Assembly (NCBI GenBank): GCA_942490995.1
Contig: CALOBG010000067.1
Span: forward strand, 47,163 to 111,162
Length of the DNA: 64,000 nucleotides
Reading direction: 5' to 3'
Source of the DNA: UBA981 sp942490995
Lineage (GTDB): Bacteria > Pseudomonadota > Gammaproteobacteria > Ga0077536
Shown piece after piece: positions 35,270 to 44,923 of the stretch. The notes under the pieces were generated by a model that worked only from the letters and a program-made list of their open reading frames with translations, searched no databases and was not told where the DNA came from. Position numbers and translations under genes: made by a program. Numbering within the stretch: position 1 is the stretch's first letter; every line of letters starts with the position of its first letter.

Positions 35270-38200
35270 ATGTCGCAGCCACACCGTACCCCGACCGCGC
35301 TCGCCACCGAGGCCGCATTATGCAGCCCGCTTGCACCCCCCGCGCTCGGTGCGGGGGAGACGGCGCAGGTCTGGAGTCGATTGTACGGCGCCGCGCGTTC
35401 CGCCGCCGTCGCCGCCGCGGCACAGGCCGAACAGCGTCCGTTCATCTATTTCGCCCGCGACGTCGCCAGCGCCGCGCGCATCGAGCAGGAACTCGAATTT
35501 TTTGCACCCGAGCTGCCGCGCTACCACCTTACCGACTGGGAGACACTGCCCTACGATCGCTTCAGTCCCTACCAGGACATCATTTCCGAACGCATCGCGA
35601 CCCTTTCGCAGCTACCGACTCTGACCGCCGGGGTCACCATCGTCGCGATCCAGACCGCCCTGCATCGCTTGCCGCCGCGCGCCTGGCTCGGCGGCCGGGC
35701 TTTCACGCTGCGTCGTGGCGATACCCTCGACCGCGACGATTTCCGGCGTCAGCTCGAGGCGGCCGGCTATCGTGCCGGCACCCAGGTCACCGAGCATGGC
35801 GATTACGCCGTGCGGGGTTCGCTGATCGACGTATTTCCGATGGGCGCCGAGGTGCCGTTTCGTCTCGATCTGTTCGACGATGAAATCGAAACCGTGCGCG
35901 TGTTCGATATCGAAACGCAGCGCTCAATCGAAGAAATCGAGATGATCGAGATCCTGCCCGGTCGCGAATTTCCGCTCGACAGCGCCGCGATCCGCGAGTT
36001 CCGGCGCGCCTGGCGCCTCGAATTCGAAGGCGCCGGGGCGCAGGCCGCCATTTATGACGACATCTCCGAGGGCCTGGCACCGGCATCGAGTATTACCTGC
36101 CGTTGTTTTTCGACCAGCTGGCAAGCCTGTTCGACTACCTCCCCGAAGACTGCCGCCTGCTGATCGATGACGCCGCCAGCGCTCATGCCAGCAGTTTTAT
36201 CGAGCAGGTCGAGCAACGTTATGAATCACGCCGCTACAACCTCGAATGGCCGTTATTGCCACCGCAGGAGCTGTTTTTGGCCAGGGAAGAACTGCAGCAG
36301 CGCCTGCAATCTCACCGACGTCTGTACTTCTCCGCGTTCAAACTCGACAGCATCGACGGCCAGGCCGTCAATGGCGACTCGCACTCGATTCCACAGCTGA
36401 CCCTGCAGGCGAATGCCGAGGTCCCGGACAAGGCGCTGCGATCTTTTATCGGCAAGCCCACGTTTAAACGGATTTTGTTCAGCGCCGAATCCCCCGGCAG
36501 ACGCGAATTTCTCAATGAAATCCTGCGCCATTACTCAATCCACGCGAGTGCCGTGGATAGCTGGCAGGAATTCCGCCAACGCGATGACGAGCGCTATTTT
36601 CTGATCGCCTCGGACCTGCAGCAGGGCATGACCCTGCCCACTCAGGGTATTGCGGTGATTACCGAGAGCCAGCTGTTTGGCGAACGCGCGGTGCAACGCC
36701 GACGGCGCAAGTACCGCAAGACGCGTGATCCGAATCCACCGATCCAGAGCCTTGCCGATCTGCAACTGGCCGCGCCGGTGGTGCACGAAGACCACGGCGT
36801 TGGCCGCTATCGGGGCCTCGAAACGCTCACCGTCGGCGGTATCGCCACCGAGTTCCTGTGTATCGAGTACGCCAACGAAGACAAGCTCTACGTACCGGTG
36901 TCATCGCTGCACCTGATCAGCCGCTACGCCGGTGCGAGCGAGGAAAATGCGCCGCTGCACCGCCTCGGCGGCGATCGCTGGCAGCGCTCGCGCAAGAAGG
37001 CGCAACAGAAAATCCACGATATTGCCGTGGAACTGCTCGACATCCAGGCCAGGCGCGAGGCCACGCAGGGCTTTGCGCACGCGGTTGCGCTCGACGAATA
37101 CCAGCAGTTCGCCAGTGAATTTCCGTTCGAGGAAACGCCGGATCAGCAAACGCGCGATCGAAGCGGTTATCGACGATATGCAGCGCGGAGCAGCCGATGG
37201 ATCGCATCGTCTGCGGCGATGTCGGTTTCGGCAAGACCGAGGTTTGCATGCGCGCGGAGTTCATCGCCGCCAGTTCAGGTTCACAGGTCGCGGTGCTGTT
37301 GCCGACCACGCTACTCGCCCAGCAGCACTACCAGAACTTCCTCGACCGCTTTGCCGACTGGCCGATTCGCATCGCCAACCTGACTCGATTCACCCATAAG
37401 GGGATGCTCGACAAAACCCTGGCGGAGCTCGCCGCGGGCAAGGTCGATATAGTCATCGGCACGCACAAGCTGTTGTCCGAGAGCATCAAGTATCGCAACC
37501 TGGGGCTGGTGATCATCGACGAGGAGCATCGTTTCGGCGTCAGACACAAGGAAAAACTGAAGGCCCTGCGCGCCAACGTGGATTTGCTGACGATGACGGC
37601 AACGCCAATTCCGCGCACGCTGAACATGTCCCTGTCCGGCATGCGCGACCTGTCGATTATCGCCACACCGCCAATGCAACGCCACGCCATCAAGACTTTC
37701 GTCTCGCGCTGGAACCAGGACACCATCGTGCGCGAAGGCTGCCATGCGCGAACTCAAACGCGGCGGGCAGGTCTATTTCGTGCACAACGAGGTCGAGAAC
37801 ATCGAGAAAATGACCGCGCGCGAATGCAGCAGCTAGTGCCCGAGGCGCGCATCCGCATAGCCCACGGGCCAGATGCGGGAAAGCGACCTCGAACAGGTGA
37901 TGCTGGATTTCTACCACCGCCGCTGCAACGTGCTGGTGTGCACGACGATCATCGAAACCGGCATCGACGTGCCTAACGCCAACACTATCTTCATCAACCG
38001 CGCGGACAAGCTCGGCCTTGCGCAACTGCACCAGATCAGGGGCCGCGTGGGTCGCTCGCATCACCGCGCCTATGCCTACCTGATCGTGCCGCATCGCAAG
38101 GCGATGACCGCCGATGCGGTGAAGCGACTGGAAGCCATCGAGTCGCTGGAAGAACTGGGTGTCGGTTTCACGCTCGCGACCCATGATCTCGAGATTCGCG

Positions 38201-38784
38201 GTGCCGGTGAGATTCTCGGCGAAGAACAGAGCGGGCATATCCAGGAGATCGGTTTCGGCCTGTATACCGAACTGCTCAATCGAACTGTAGCGGCGCTGAA
38301 ATCGGGTCGCGGACTCGACGCCGACGCCGCGATGGACGGGCGTATCGAAGTCGAGTTGCATATCGCGGCGCTGCTGCCCGAAGATTACCTGCCTGACGTA
38401 CACGCGCGCCTGATGCTCTACAAACGCATTGCCAGCGCGCGCAGTAACGACGAGCTCGGTGATTTGCGCGAGGAGATCATCGACCGCTTCGGTGTCTACG
38501 AGGAACCGGTAGAAAATCTGTTCCGGCTGGCGGCGCTCAAGCTCGAAGCCGAGCGCTTCGGCATCAGGCGCATCGACCTCGGCCGGCGCGGTGGTCGTAT
38601 CGAATTTCACGCCACCCCCGATATCGATCCGATGGCGATTATTGAGCTGCTGCAGACCGATCCGGACTACCGCATGGAAGGCGGAGAAAAATTCAAGATC
38701 AGCAAGGAATTACCCGATGCGCAGGCGAGATTTGATGAGCTGGCGATGCTGTTCCGACGCTTCGCGAAGCGCAATGCGGCGTAG
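35270..38784 (+). pseudogene. mfd: Transcription-repair coupling factor Mfd, interrupted by about six single-base frameshifts
   Basis: A complete mfd in content (about 1170 codons) but not in one frame. 35270-36081 (frame 2) has the UvrB-homology N-terminus. 36082-37140 (frame 1) has the RNAP-interaction domain and GVGRYRGLETLTVGG. 37145-37183 is in frame 2. 37185-37736 (frame 3) has the helicase Walker A CGDVGFGKTEV and the DEEH box. 37738-37821 is in frame 1, 37824-37866 in frame 3, and 37870-38784 (frame 1) has TTIIETGIDVPNANTI and the TRCF C-terminal domain. Each break is repaired by adding or removing one base, several in short homopolymers (AAA at 37148, GG at 37737, AA at 37823, GGG at 37866). 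Either sequence error or recent inactivation. Confidence 0.9.
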
Positions 38785-39508
38785 CACCGGCCCGACCCTG
38801 CTGTTACTGGTGCTGCTGGCGCCGGTGGCGGCGCACGCGCGCTGGTACCAGGTCGATGTGGTGGTTTTTCGTCAGCTCAGCAGTCTCAGCAGCGGCGGTG
38901 AGGCGTGGTCGGAATTGAATACGCTGCCCGATTTCGTCAATACCGTCACCCTCAGCAGCATCCCCATCGAAGCCGGCCCCGCCGGTGCGGCGCAGATCGA
39001 ACCGGCGGGTCCGTTCCAGCGCCTCGCGCCGTCCGATATGCACCTCGCCGGGGTGGTTCGGCGTTTACGGCAGAGCGGTGCTTATGCGCCGATCCTGTCG
39101 GCGGCATGGCGCCAGCCGAGCTACGGCGTGGTGCGGGCGCGGCGCGTGTACCTGTCCGATCTCGAAGTCGAGGCCGGGCAGACGCCGCCGCTGACGACAG
39201 GTCCGGCGGCGGCGCCCGCGCCGGTAGTCCTGTCGCATCGCCAGGTCGAGGGTATCGTCAGCATCAAGGTCGCCCGGCTGCTGCATATCGAGGTCGACTT
39301 CCTCTATTACCATGAAGGTACGCCGGTACGTCTGAGTGCGACGCGCAAAGCGAAGCTGCGCGAAATCCATTATTTCGATCATCCGCTGTTCGGTGTCATC
39401 GTGCAGGTTTCACCTTACGTGCTGCCCGACGTGCCGGATACCGTGGAGGTCGCTCCGGACGAGCCGCCCGATCCCGGGTCCGAACCGGTCGGCGCGGCCA
39501 CTCAATAA
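38774..39508 (+). CDS. csiV: CsiV family peptidoglycan-associated protein
   Basis: A 244-residue exported protein. The signal peptide is TLLLLVLLAPVAAHA, residues about 8-22, followed by RWYQVDVVVFRQL, the CsiV hallmark start. The middle has RLRQSGAYAPILSAAWRQPSYG and the end LREIHYFDHPLFGVIVQVSPY, both CsiV patterns. CsiV binds peptidoglycan and affects LPO-linked synthesis in Vibrio. ATG 38774 overlaps the mfd end by 11 bases; mfd-csiV is a conserved pair (PA3002-PA3003 in P. aeruginosa). Confidence 0.85.
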   Translation: MRRSTGPTLLLLVLLAPVAAHARWYQVDVVVFRQLSSLSSGGEAWSELNTLPDFVNTVTLSSIPIEAGPAGAAQIEPAGPFQRLAPSDMHLAGVVRRLRQSGAYAPILSAAWRQPSYGVVRARRVYLSDLEVEAGQTPPLTTGPAAAPAPVVLSHRQVEGIVSIKVARLLHIEVDFLYYHEGTPVRLSATRKAKLREIHYFDHPLFGVIVQVSPYVLPDVPDTVEVAPDEPPDPGSEPVGAATQ

Positions 39509-39533
39509 GCGGCGCAACACCCTCGCTCTGAAG

Positions 39534-40277
39534 TCACCTCCGCTCGGCGAGGATACGCGCGAACTGCTCGATGATGGCGCGGATGGCGCGCATGCCGTGT
39601 ATCAGTTCTTGTTCGATGTCGACCATCGTGATCGGGCCGGCCGCGCGCCCGGCGGCGGCGTTGACGACCACGGAAATATTCGCGTAATCGATCCCGAGTT
39701 CGCGCGCCAGGCCCGCTTCCGGCATGCCGGTCATGCCGACCAGGGTGCATCCGTCGCGCTCGAGGCGATCGATTTCGGCGGCGCTTTCCAGGCGCGGACC
39801 CTGGGTCACGCCGTACACGCCACCATCGATCACCGGGATATTCGCCGCCGCCGCCGCCCCACACAGGTCGCGGCGCAGCCACGCCGTATAAGGCTCGCTG
39901 AAATCGACATGCAGTGGCTGCGGCTGCGAGCCATCGCTGTAGGTGTGTTCGCGTCCATAGGTGTAGTCGATGAGCTGGTGCGGGACCACGATACTGCCAT
40001 TGGCCAGGCCGATGCCGCCGGTTGCCGCAGTCGCGACGATCGCGGTAGCGCCGAGGTCCGCGAGCGCGGCAAGGTTGGCGCGGTAATTGACCAGGTGTGG
40101 CGGCAGGTGATGGCCGCGGCCATGGCGAGGCAGAAACAGCACCTCGATGCCGTGCAGCGAACCGCAGGCGATCGGCGCCGAGGGTTCGCCCCAGCAGGTC
40201 GTGACGCGCCGGCTGGTCACCTGTTCCAGTGCGGACAACTCGTACAGGCCACTGCCGCCGACCAGTGCCAGTTTCAT
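39534..40277 (-). CDS. mtnP: S-methyl-5'-thioinosine/thioadenosine phosphorylase
   Basis: A 247-residue type II purine nucleoside phosphorylase relative. GGSGLYELSALE opens the protein, then LPRHGRGHHLPPHLVNYRAN, TAATGGIG and the substrate-binding GPRLESAAEIDRLERDGCTLVGMTGMPEA. P. aeruginosa PA3004, which sits in the same mfd-csiV-mtnP neighbourhood, prefers methylthioinosine. With mtaD present here the same substrate is likely, giving methylthioribose-1-phosphate and hypoxanthine. ATG 40277 overlaps the hpt stop (ATGA), so the two are coupled. The assignment of substrate is inference. Confidence 0.9.
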   Translation of the reverse strand: MKLALVGGSGLYELSALEQVTSRRVTTCWGEPSAPIACGSLHGIEVLFLPRHGRGHHLPPHLVNYRANLAALADLGATAIVATAATGGIGLANGSIVVPHQLIDYTYGREHTYSDGSQPQPLHVDFSEPYTAWLRRDLCGAAAAANIPVIDGGVYGVTQGPRLESAAEIDRLERDGCTLVGMTGMPEAGLARELGIDYANISVVVNAAAGRAAGPITMVDIEQELIHGMRAIRAIIEQFARILAERR

Positions 40278-40837
40278 GGCGCCGACGTGACCGCGAATAT
40301 TCCGGGCGCATTGCGCAGGTAGGTTTTGTAATCCATGCCGTAGCCGAAAATATACTCGTCCGGCACGGTGACGGCGGAAAAGTCGGTGCTCTCGAGTCCG
40401 GCCCGGGCTTCGACCTGCTTGGTGATCAGCACCGCGGTAAGGACGTTGGCGGCGCCGAGTTCATAACAGGCATCCGAGATCGCCTGCAGGGTGATGCCGT
40501 GGTCGAGCAGGTCGTCGACGACCAGCACGGTGCGACCATTGACCGCGGACGGTGGACGCCTGATCCAGCGCAGCTCGCCGCCGGTCGTGCGCATACCGTA
40601 ACGGGTCAGATGCGCGTAATCGACCTGCAAAGGAAACTCGAGCCGCATCAGCAGCATCGCCAGCGGCACGATGCCACCGTTCATCACGCCCAGCAGCAGT
40701 GGATTGGTCTGACTGAGTTTCTCCGTGATCTCAACGGCCATCCTGTCGCAGGCCTGGTCGATCGCGGCGCGATCCACCAGGCAGCGTGCCGTCGCCCTGA
40801 CCTGGTCCAGTTCCGGTGGCACTCGTGCGTCAGCCAT
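40274..40837 (-). CDS. hpt: Hypoxanthine-guanine phosphoribosyltransferase
   Basis: A 187-residue salvage enzyme forming IMP or GMP from hypoxanthine or guanine and PRPP. The PRPP-binding motif TVLVVDDLLDHGITL is present near residues 95-109, with GVMNGGIVPLAMLLM and the C-terminal FGYGMDY base-binding loop (typical VGYGMDY). ATG 40837 begins the family N-terminus and overlaps the DUF815 gene by 8 bases. It lies directly upstream of mtnP and would recycle the hypoxanthine released by MtnP. Confidence 0.93.
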   Translation of the reverse strand: MADARVPPELDQVRATARCLVDRAAIDQACDRMAVEITEKLSQTNPLLLGVMNGGIVPLAMLLMRLEFPLQVDYAHLTRYGMRTTGGELRWIRRPPSAVNGRTVLVVDDLLDHGITLQAISDACYELGAANVLTAVLITKQVEARAGLESTDFSAVTVPDEYIFGYGMDYKTYLRNAPGIFAVTSAP

Positions 40838-41705
40838 CGTTGCGCTCCAGGGCCGTGCGCCCGGCCCGGTCACGGGCAAACTGGTAGGCGCTGCGCCCGC
40901 TGCGCGAGCCGTGTAACAGCGCCCATTCCAACGCGGCCGCACGCACGCTGTCGAAACTGCCGAGATGCTGGTCGAAAACGCGCAGCCAGTGTTCGGCGAT
41001 ATCGAGGTATCGATCCTGGCTCAGGGGGTGGAATGACAACCACAAGCCGAAGCGCTCCGACAATGAGATCTTTTCTTCGATCGCTTCCGCGTGATGGAGC
41101 TCGCCTTCGATAATGCGTGTGTGTTGGTTGTCTTCGCTGTGCTCCGGGACCAGGTGGCGGCGATTCGAGGTGGCGTAAATGACGATATTGTCCGGCGTAT
41201 CGAGGATCGATCCGTCGAGGACGGTCTTGAGGGCGCGATAGGTGGCGTCGTTATCGTCAAACGACAGGTCGTCGCAATAAATCACGTAGCGCGCGCCACC
41301 GTCTTCGAGCCGATCGATAATGTCCGGCAGGTCGACCAGATCGAGCCGATCGACCTCGACCATGCGCAGACCGCGCTCGGCATAGTCGTTCAGCAGGGCT
41401 TTGACGAGCGACGACTTGCCGGTCCCGCGCGGCCCCCACAGCAGGGCGTTATTGGCGGGCAGGCCGGCAAGAAACTGGCGCGTATTGCGCTCCAAGGCCT
41501 CCTTCTGCCTGTCGATGTGGAGCAGGTCGTCGAGCCTGACCGGATTGAATCGCGTGATGGCTTCGAGTCGAGGCGTGCCGTTACCACTGCGCCAGCGCCA
41601 CGCGATCGCATCTTCGAGTTCCTCGTCGAGGTCAGCCGGCAGGAGTTTTTCCAGACGTTCGAGCAGGCGCTCGGCGCGCGCAAAAAATTTCGTGGTCTTG
41701 CTCAA
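40830..41705 (-). CDS. DUF815 AAA-type ATPase
   Basis: A 291-residue AAA+-like protein. Walker A is WGPRGTGKSSLVKALL near residues 92-107 and Walker B is VIYCDDLSFDD near residue 140, with sensor-like IYATSNRRHL. The N-terminus is a charged helical region. The tail (YQFARDRAGRTALER) is typical of DUF815. The biological role of the family is not established. It leads the minus-strand operon DUF815-hpt-mtnP, with overlaps of 8 and 4 bases, a tight arrangement that suggests co-expression rather than a known functional link. Confidence 0.88.
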   Translation of the reverse strand: MSKTTKFFARAERLLERLEKLLPADLDEELEDAIAWRWRSGNGTPRLEAITRFNPVRLDDLLHIDRQKEALERNTRQFLAGLPANNALLWGPRGTGKSSLVKALLNDYAERGLRMVEVDRLDLVDLPDIIDRLEDGGARYVIYCDDLSFDDNDATYRALKTVLDGSILDTPDNIVIYATSNRRHLVPEHSEDNQHTRIIEGELHHAEAIEEKISLSERFGLWLSFHPLSQDRYLDIAEHWLRVFDQHLGSFDSVRAAALEWALLHGSRSGRSAYQFARDRAGRTALERNDG

Positions 41706-41782
41706 GCGATCGATCCGGGTTGCGAGGGACGAGCGCTATTCTACTGCATCCACGCGGCGCGGCAGATGCATCCGGGGCCAAC

Positions 41783-44644
41783 TCAGGAGGCGAGCGTGAC
41801 GGCGCTTCCCGGCTGGGTGGTGTCGTTCAGCAGCGCGCGCGTGAGCTGGTACTCGATGCGCTTCTTGTAGCTCAACAGGTCGAATGGTCTGAGCGCCTTG
41901 ACCCCAACCAGCTGGCGGAAGCGTGTCGACAGATCGAGGTCGGTAATATAAATCGGATAAACCTCGCCGGTGCCACGCTGGGCGAGAACAAACTCCGCGA
42001 CATGGGAAAACAGCGCTACGCCGTGCTCCCAGGTCGAGAACTCGCGGTCGCCGGTATAGATCGTGAACTGCTGGTGCCCTTCCGAGTCGGCATCCGCCAG
42101 CACGTGCAGGGCAAGGTAGTTCTGGTTGTCGGAAAGGTCTTCCGGGTAATGTTTGATCTGGGGATGCTTGTCGCCGACGCTGAGTTCGCAGGCTTCGATT
42201 TCGAGCGGCAGGTCGCCGTTAAAGCCGGGTTCGCAGCGCTGCAGGGCGGCGTTGAGGAAACGGCGATAATGCTGCAGCAGAACCGCCATGGAATAACATT
42301 CCTGGCGGTGAACCAACAGGCGGCCGCGCTCGTCGACTACGAACACGTCGGCGGCCGGCCCGCGGCGATGGGCAAAAATCTGGATCGTGCCGATACGGTT
42401 GTGACGGTAAATATAGGGCAACAGGCCGGCGCGTGTGCAGCTGCGGTCGAAGCGCACGTTGAGCGGGCTATCGGCATCGGTGCTGCCGAGGGCGCGCAGC
42501 AGCAGCGCCTGGCTGTTGTATGACTCGATCAGGGGGCGGCCTTTTTCGAGCCTCAGGTGGTGCAGGTTTTCGTCCGCCTGGATTACCAGGTGCGGCGTTT
42601 CACGGCGCCAGTTGCGGGTCATGAACGTCATCGCATCACCGAACAGGCTTGCCACCCGCTTGGTAATTGCCTGCGCGCATTCGGCATTGAAGCAGCGCGT
42701 TTCGATGTCGGGGAGATCGCTGTCGGTGCGTTCGGTCACGACCCATTGCAGACATTCCGCGAGTGCTTCGAGCACCGCGCGCGAGCCTTCGTAGCGAAAC
42801 GCGAACGCCTCGTTCCAGGTCGTCATGAACAGCAGATCGATGGTCCGTACCAGGTTCATGCCGCGCCCGCCGTAGGCGAGCGGGTCGACGTGGTCGCTGG
42901 TCAGGACATTGCCCGAGGAAAAGGCTCCGGAGAACGGATCGACACCGACGTTAACCAGTAACACGACGCGCGAGATGCGGCGCCGGCCGCCGGCTTCGCC
43001 ACCGACCGCCTCGCCGTCGTTGCCGATCAGGGTTTTGGCCAGGGTCGAGTTGACACGTTTGACCTCGGCGGCGGTCAGGCGGCTGTTGGTGGTAAATACA
43101 TGCCAGGTGGTGCCCTCGCCGGCGAGGCGGTTGAGATGGCACCACAGAATGATCTCGGCGGCCGAGCCGGAGCGCTTGGCCGGCTGCAGGGCAGCGCTAT
43201 CCGCCGGACTCACACTGCCGACAAACAGCAGCCAGAAATGGCTGTTGCCCTCGCCCCTGACTTCGTGGAGCGAGAGACTGTCTTCGACCGGATCGGCACA
43301 GATCCCGCGCGTCACGACTTCTATCTTGGACGGTTTTTTCTCAAACGCGGCGTAGAGTTTGCGGCCCAGTGCATGCAGATCGGTCTTGGTGATCTTGCTG
43401 TCGTTGGCGTGGTCACGGGCAAAGCGCGACAGGGTTGCGTAGCTGCGTTTGAGGGTGTTGGTCAGATCGCGGCGTTCTTCGATAGCGACGTCCAGTCCCC
43501 AGTCCGCACGCTGGTCGAGGCGCTGGATCTGCTCGGGCGACCAGCCCCAGTCACCGACCAGGCGTTGCATGACGGCGACCCGCCAGTCGTCGTTGGCGCG
43601 GCGATCGGTGCGACTGATCAGGACATTCGCCTTGAGGTAGAAGCTGCGCCGCAGAACGTCCAGGCGCATGGCGTCATCGCTCGATTTCAGATACTCCTCG
43701 ACGTGTCGGTACATGAGGATGTAGGGGTCGAGTGCATCGAGGTCGAGTTCGCCGGCTTCGACGTCGAGTTTGAAGCGCACGCTGAGCAGGGTGGTGTCGG
43801 GGTGCTTGGCCGCGTAGGCCTCCATCAGCAGGAGCTTGAGCACCGACTTGTACGGTGAATGGATGCTTTTGTACAGCTGCCATACCGCGGCGCCAAAAAA
43901 CTCGTCGACCGGGATATCCGGCAAAGCGCCGAAATCGATGTAGTTGCCCCGGTCGATTACGCGCCGCGCTTCGACCGCTTCGACGTAGGCTTCGTAATCA
44001 TGCTCGTGGCAGCCGGGCACGCGCCACCACAGCGGCGGCAGGCCGGCGACCAGCAGACTGGAGCGATAGAATTCATCGAGCAGCAGGTAGTGCTGGGTGC
44101 TGCCGCTCGATTCGTCGGACAACGACAGGTCTTCGCCGCTGCGAAAGCTGGTCGCATCAAACACGAAGAAATGGACTTCCAGCGCCAGCGTTTCGGCGAA
44201 TTGCTCGATACGCCGGGCCTTTTCCTTGAGTTGTTCGACGGCCTTGGCGTCCAGCCCGGGCGCATGCATCAGCCACATGTCGAGATCGCTTTTGCGCGAA
44301 TAGGCGATGGTGCCGGGGCTGCCCATCATGTACAGCCCACTGAGCGCCTGGCGCGAGACCGAGCGCCGATCGAATTCGAATGATCGCGACAGGTTGCGCG
44401 CGGCGCGAATGTTTTGCTGTCCGGGGTTGAAGTTGGCGATGCCGGCGGGCGTATCTTTGGCGAGATAGCCGGGCAGCAGCGGATGATTGGTATGAAACAG
44501 CAGCGGCAGAGCGTCGAGGAAGTCGCGCTGGCGACCGGTCAGGCTGTCATAGACGCGGCTCAGCCGCTCGCCGTTGAGCGCGGTGAAACGCTTCTCGGTG
44601 GTCTCGTTGGACACTGCGAATGCGGGTTGTGCGGCCTTCTCCAT
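41783..44644 (-). CDS. cyaA: Class I adenylate cyclase
   Basis: Makes cAMP from ATP for CRP-type regulation. 953 residues from ATG 44644, longer than E. coli CyaA (848). The N-terminal catalytic half carries MGSPGTIAYSRKSDLDMWLM near residues 140, the class I nucleotidyltransferase signature (GS..S..SDLD.W). Further family motifs are LPPLWWRVPG, IDFGALPDIPVDEFFGAAVWQLYKSIHSPYKSVLK, and YLDEFYR-like LLLDEFYRSSLLVAG. The C-terminal part is the glucose-regulated region. An upstream in-frame TTG at 44737 would add 31 residues but lacks homology. Confidence 0.96.
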   Translation of the reverse strand: MEKAAQPAFAVSNETTEKRFTALNGERLSRVYDSLTGRQRDFLDALPLLFHTNHPLLPGYLAKDTPAGIANFNPGQQNIRAARNLSRSFEFDRRSVSRQALSGLYMMGSPGTIAYSRKSDLDMWLMHAPGLDAKAVEQLKEKARRIEQFAETLALEVHFFVFDATSFRSGEDLSLSDESSGSTQHYLLLDEFYRSSLLVAGLPPLWWRVPGCHEHDYEAYVEAVEARRVIDRGNYIDFGALPDIPVDEFFGAAVWQLYKSIHSPYKSVLKLLLMEAYAAKHPDTTLLSVRFKLDVEAGELDLDALDPYILMYRHVEEYLKSSDDAMRLDVLRRSFYLKANVLISRTDRRANDDWRVAVMQRLVGDWGWSPEQIQRLDQRADWGLDVAIEERRDLTNTLKRSYATLSRFARDHANDSKITKTDLHALGRKLYAAFEKKPSKIEVVTRGICADPVEDSLSLHEVRGEGNSHFWLLFVGSVSPADSAALQPAKRSGSAAEIILWCHLNRLAGEGTTWHVFTTNSRLTAAEVKRVNSTLAKTLIGNDGEAVGGEAGGRRRISRVVLLVNVGVDPFSGAFSSGNVLTSDHVDPLAYGGRGMNLVRTIDLLFMTTWNEAFAFRYEGSRAVLEALAECLQWVVTERTDSDLPDIETRCFNAECAQAITKRVASLFGDAMTFMTRNWRRETPHLVIQADENLHHLRLEKGRPLIESYNSQALLLRALGSTDADSPLNVRFDRSCTRAGLLPYIYRHNRIGTIQIFAHRRGPAADVFVVDERGRLLVHRQECYSMAVLLQHYRRFLNAALQRCEPGFNGDLPLEIEACELSVGDKHPQIKHYPEDLSDNQNYLALHVLADADSEGHQQFTIYTGDREFSTWEHGVALFSHVAEFVLAQRGTGEVYPIYITDLDLSTRFRQLVGVKALRPFDLLSYKKRIEYQLTRALLNDTTQPGSAVTLAS

Positions 44645-44747
44645 GTTTTTTAATAGCGGCCATATGGGGCTTTTCTTCAGCCCGGCGGCGGCCCGCTGCC
44701 GCGGCCGCGCGTGTACAAATAAAGCCTGTAAATTCAAAGCTTTTGGA

Positions 44748-44776
44748 TTGTGTCCGTGAGCCCGATCGCCGATAAT
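44748..44776 (+). promoter_or_regulatory. Probable sigma-70 promoter for glyA
   Basis: TTGTGT, 17 bases, GATAAT lies about 150 bases before glyA in the divergent cyaA-glyA gap (44645-44923). The -10 box is good, the -35 box moderate. No glycine-riboswitch or PurR-type palindrome is recognised in the gap. Confidence 0.35.
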
Positions 44777-44923
44777 CTGCAGCCATCACGAGGCCGCGTC
44801 GACGCTGCCTGACGACCGTATCGGGCGACCTTCCCCGCGGCCGCAGCGCCGGGCGCGGACTCCACAGCGGGCCTTCGAACCCGGCTCGAGCAGGCCCAAT
44901 TGAATCGTTAAGGACATACATCC

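Noticed and set aside
35270..38784. Programmed ribosomal frameshifting in mfd
   Set aside because: There are six shifts of different direction, no shared slippery heptamer, and Mfd is not known to use recoding.
44645..44923. tRNA or small RNA in the cyaA-glyA gap
   Set aside because: No cloverleaf arms or terminator-bound hairpin are seen; only a probable promoter.
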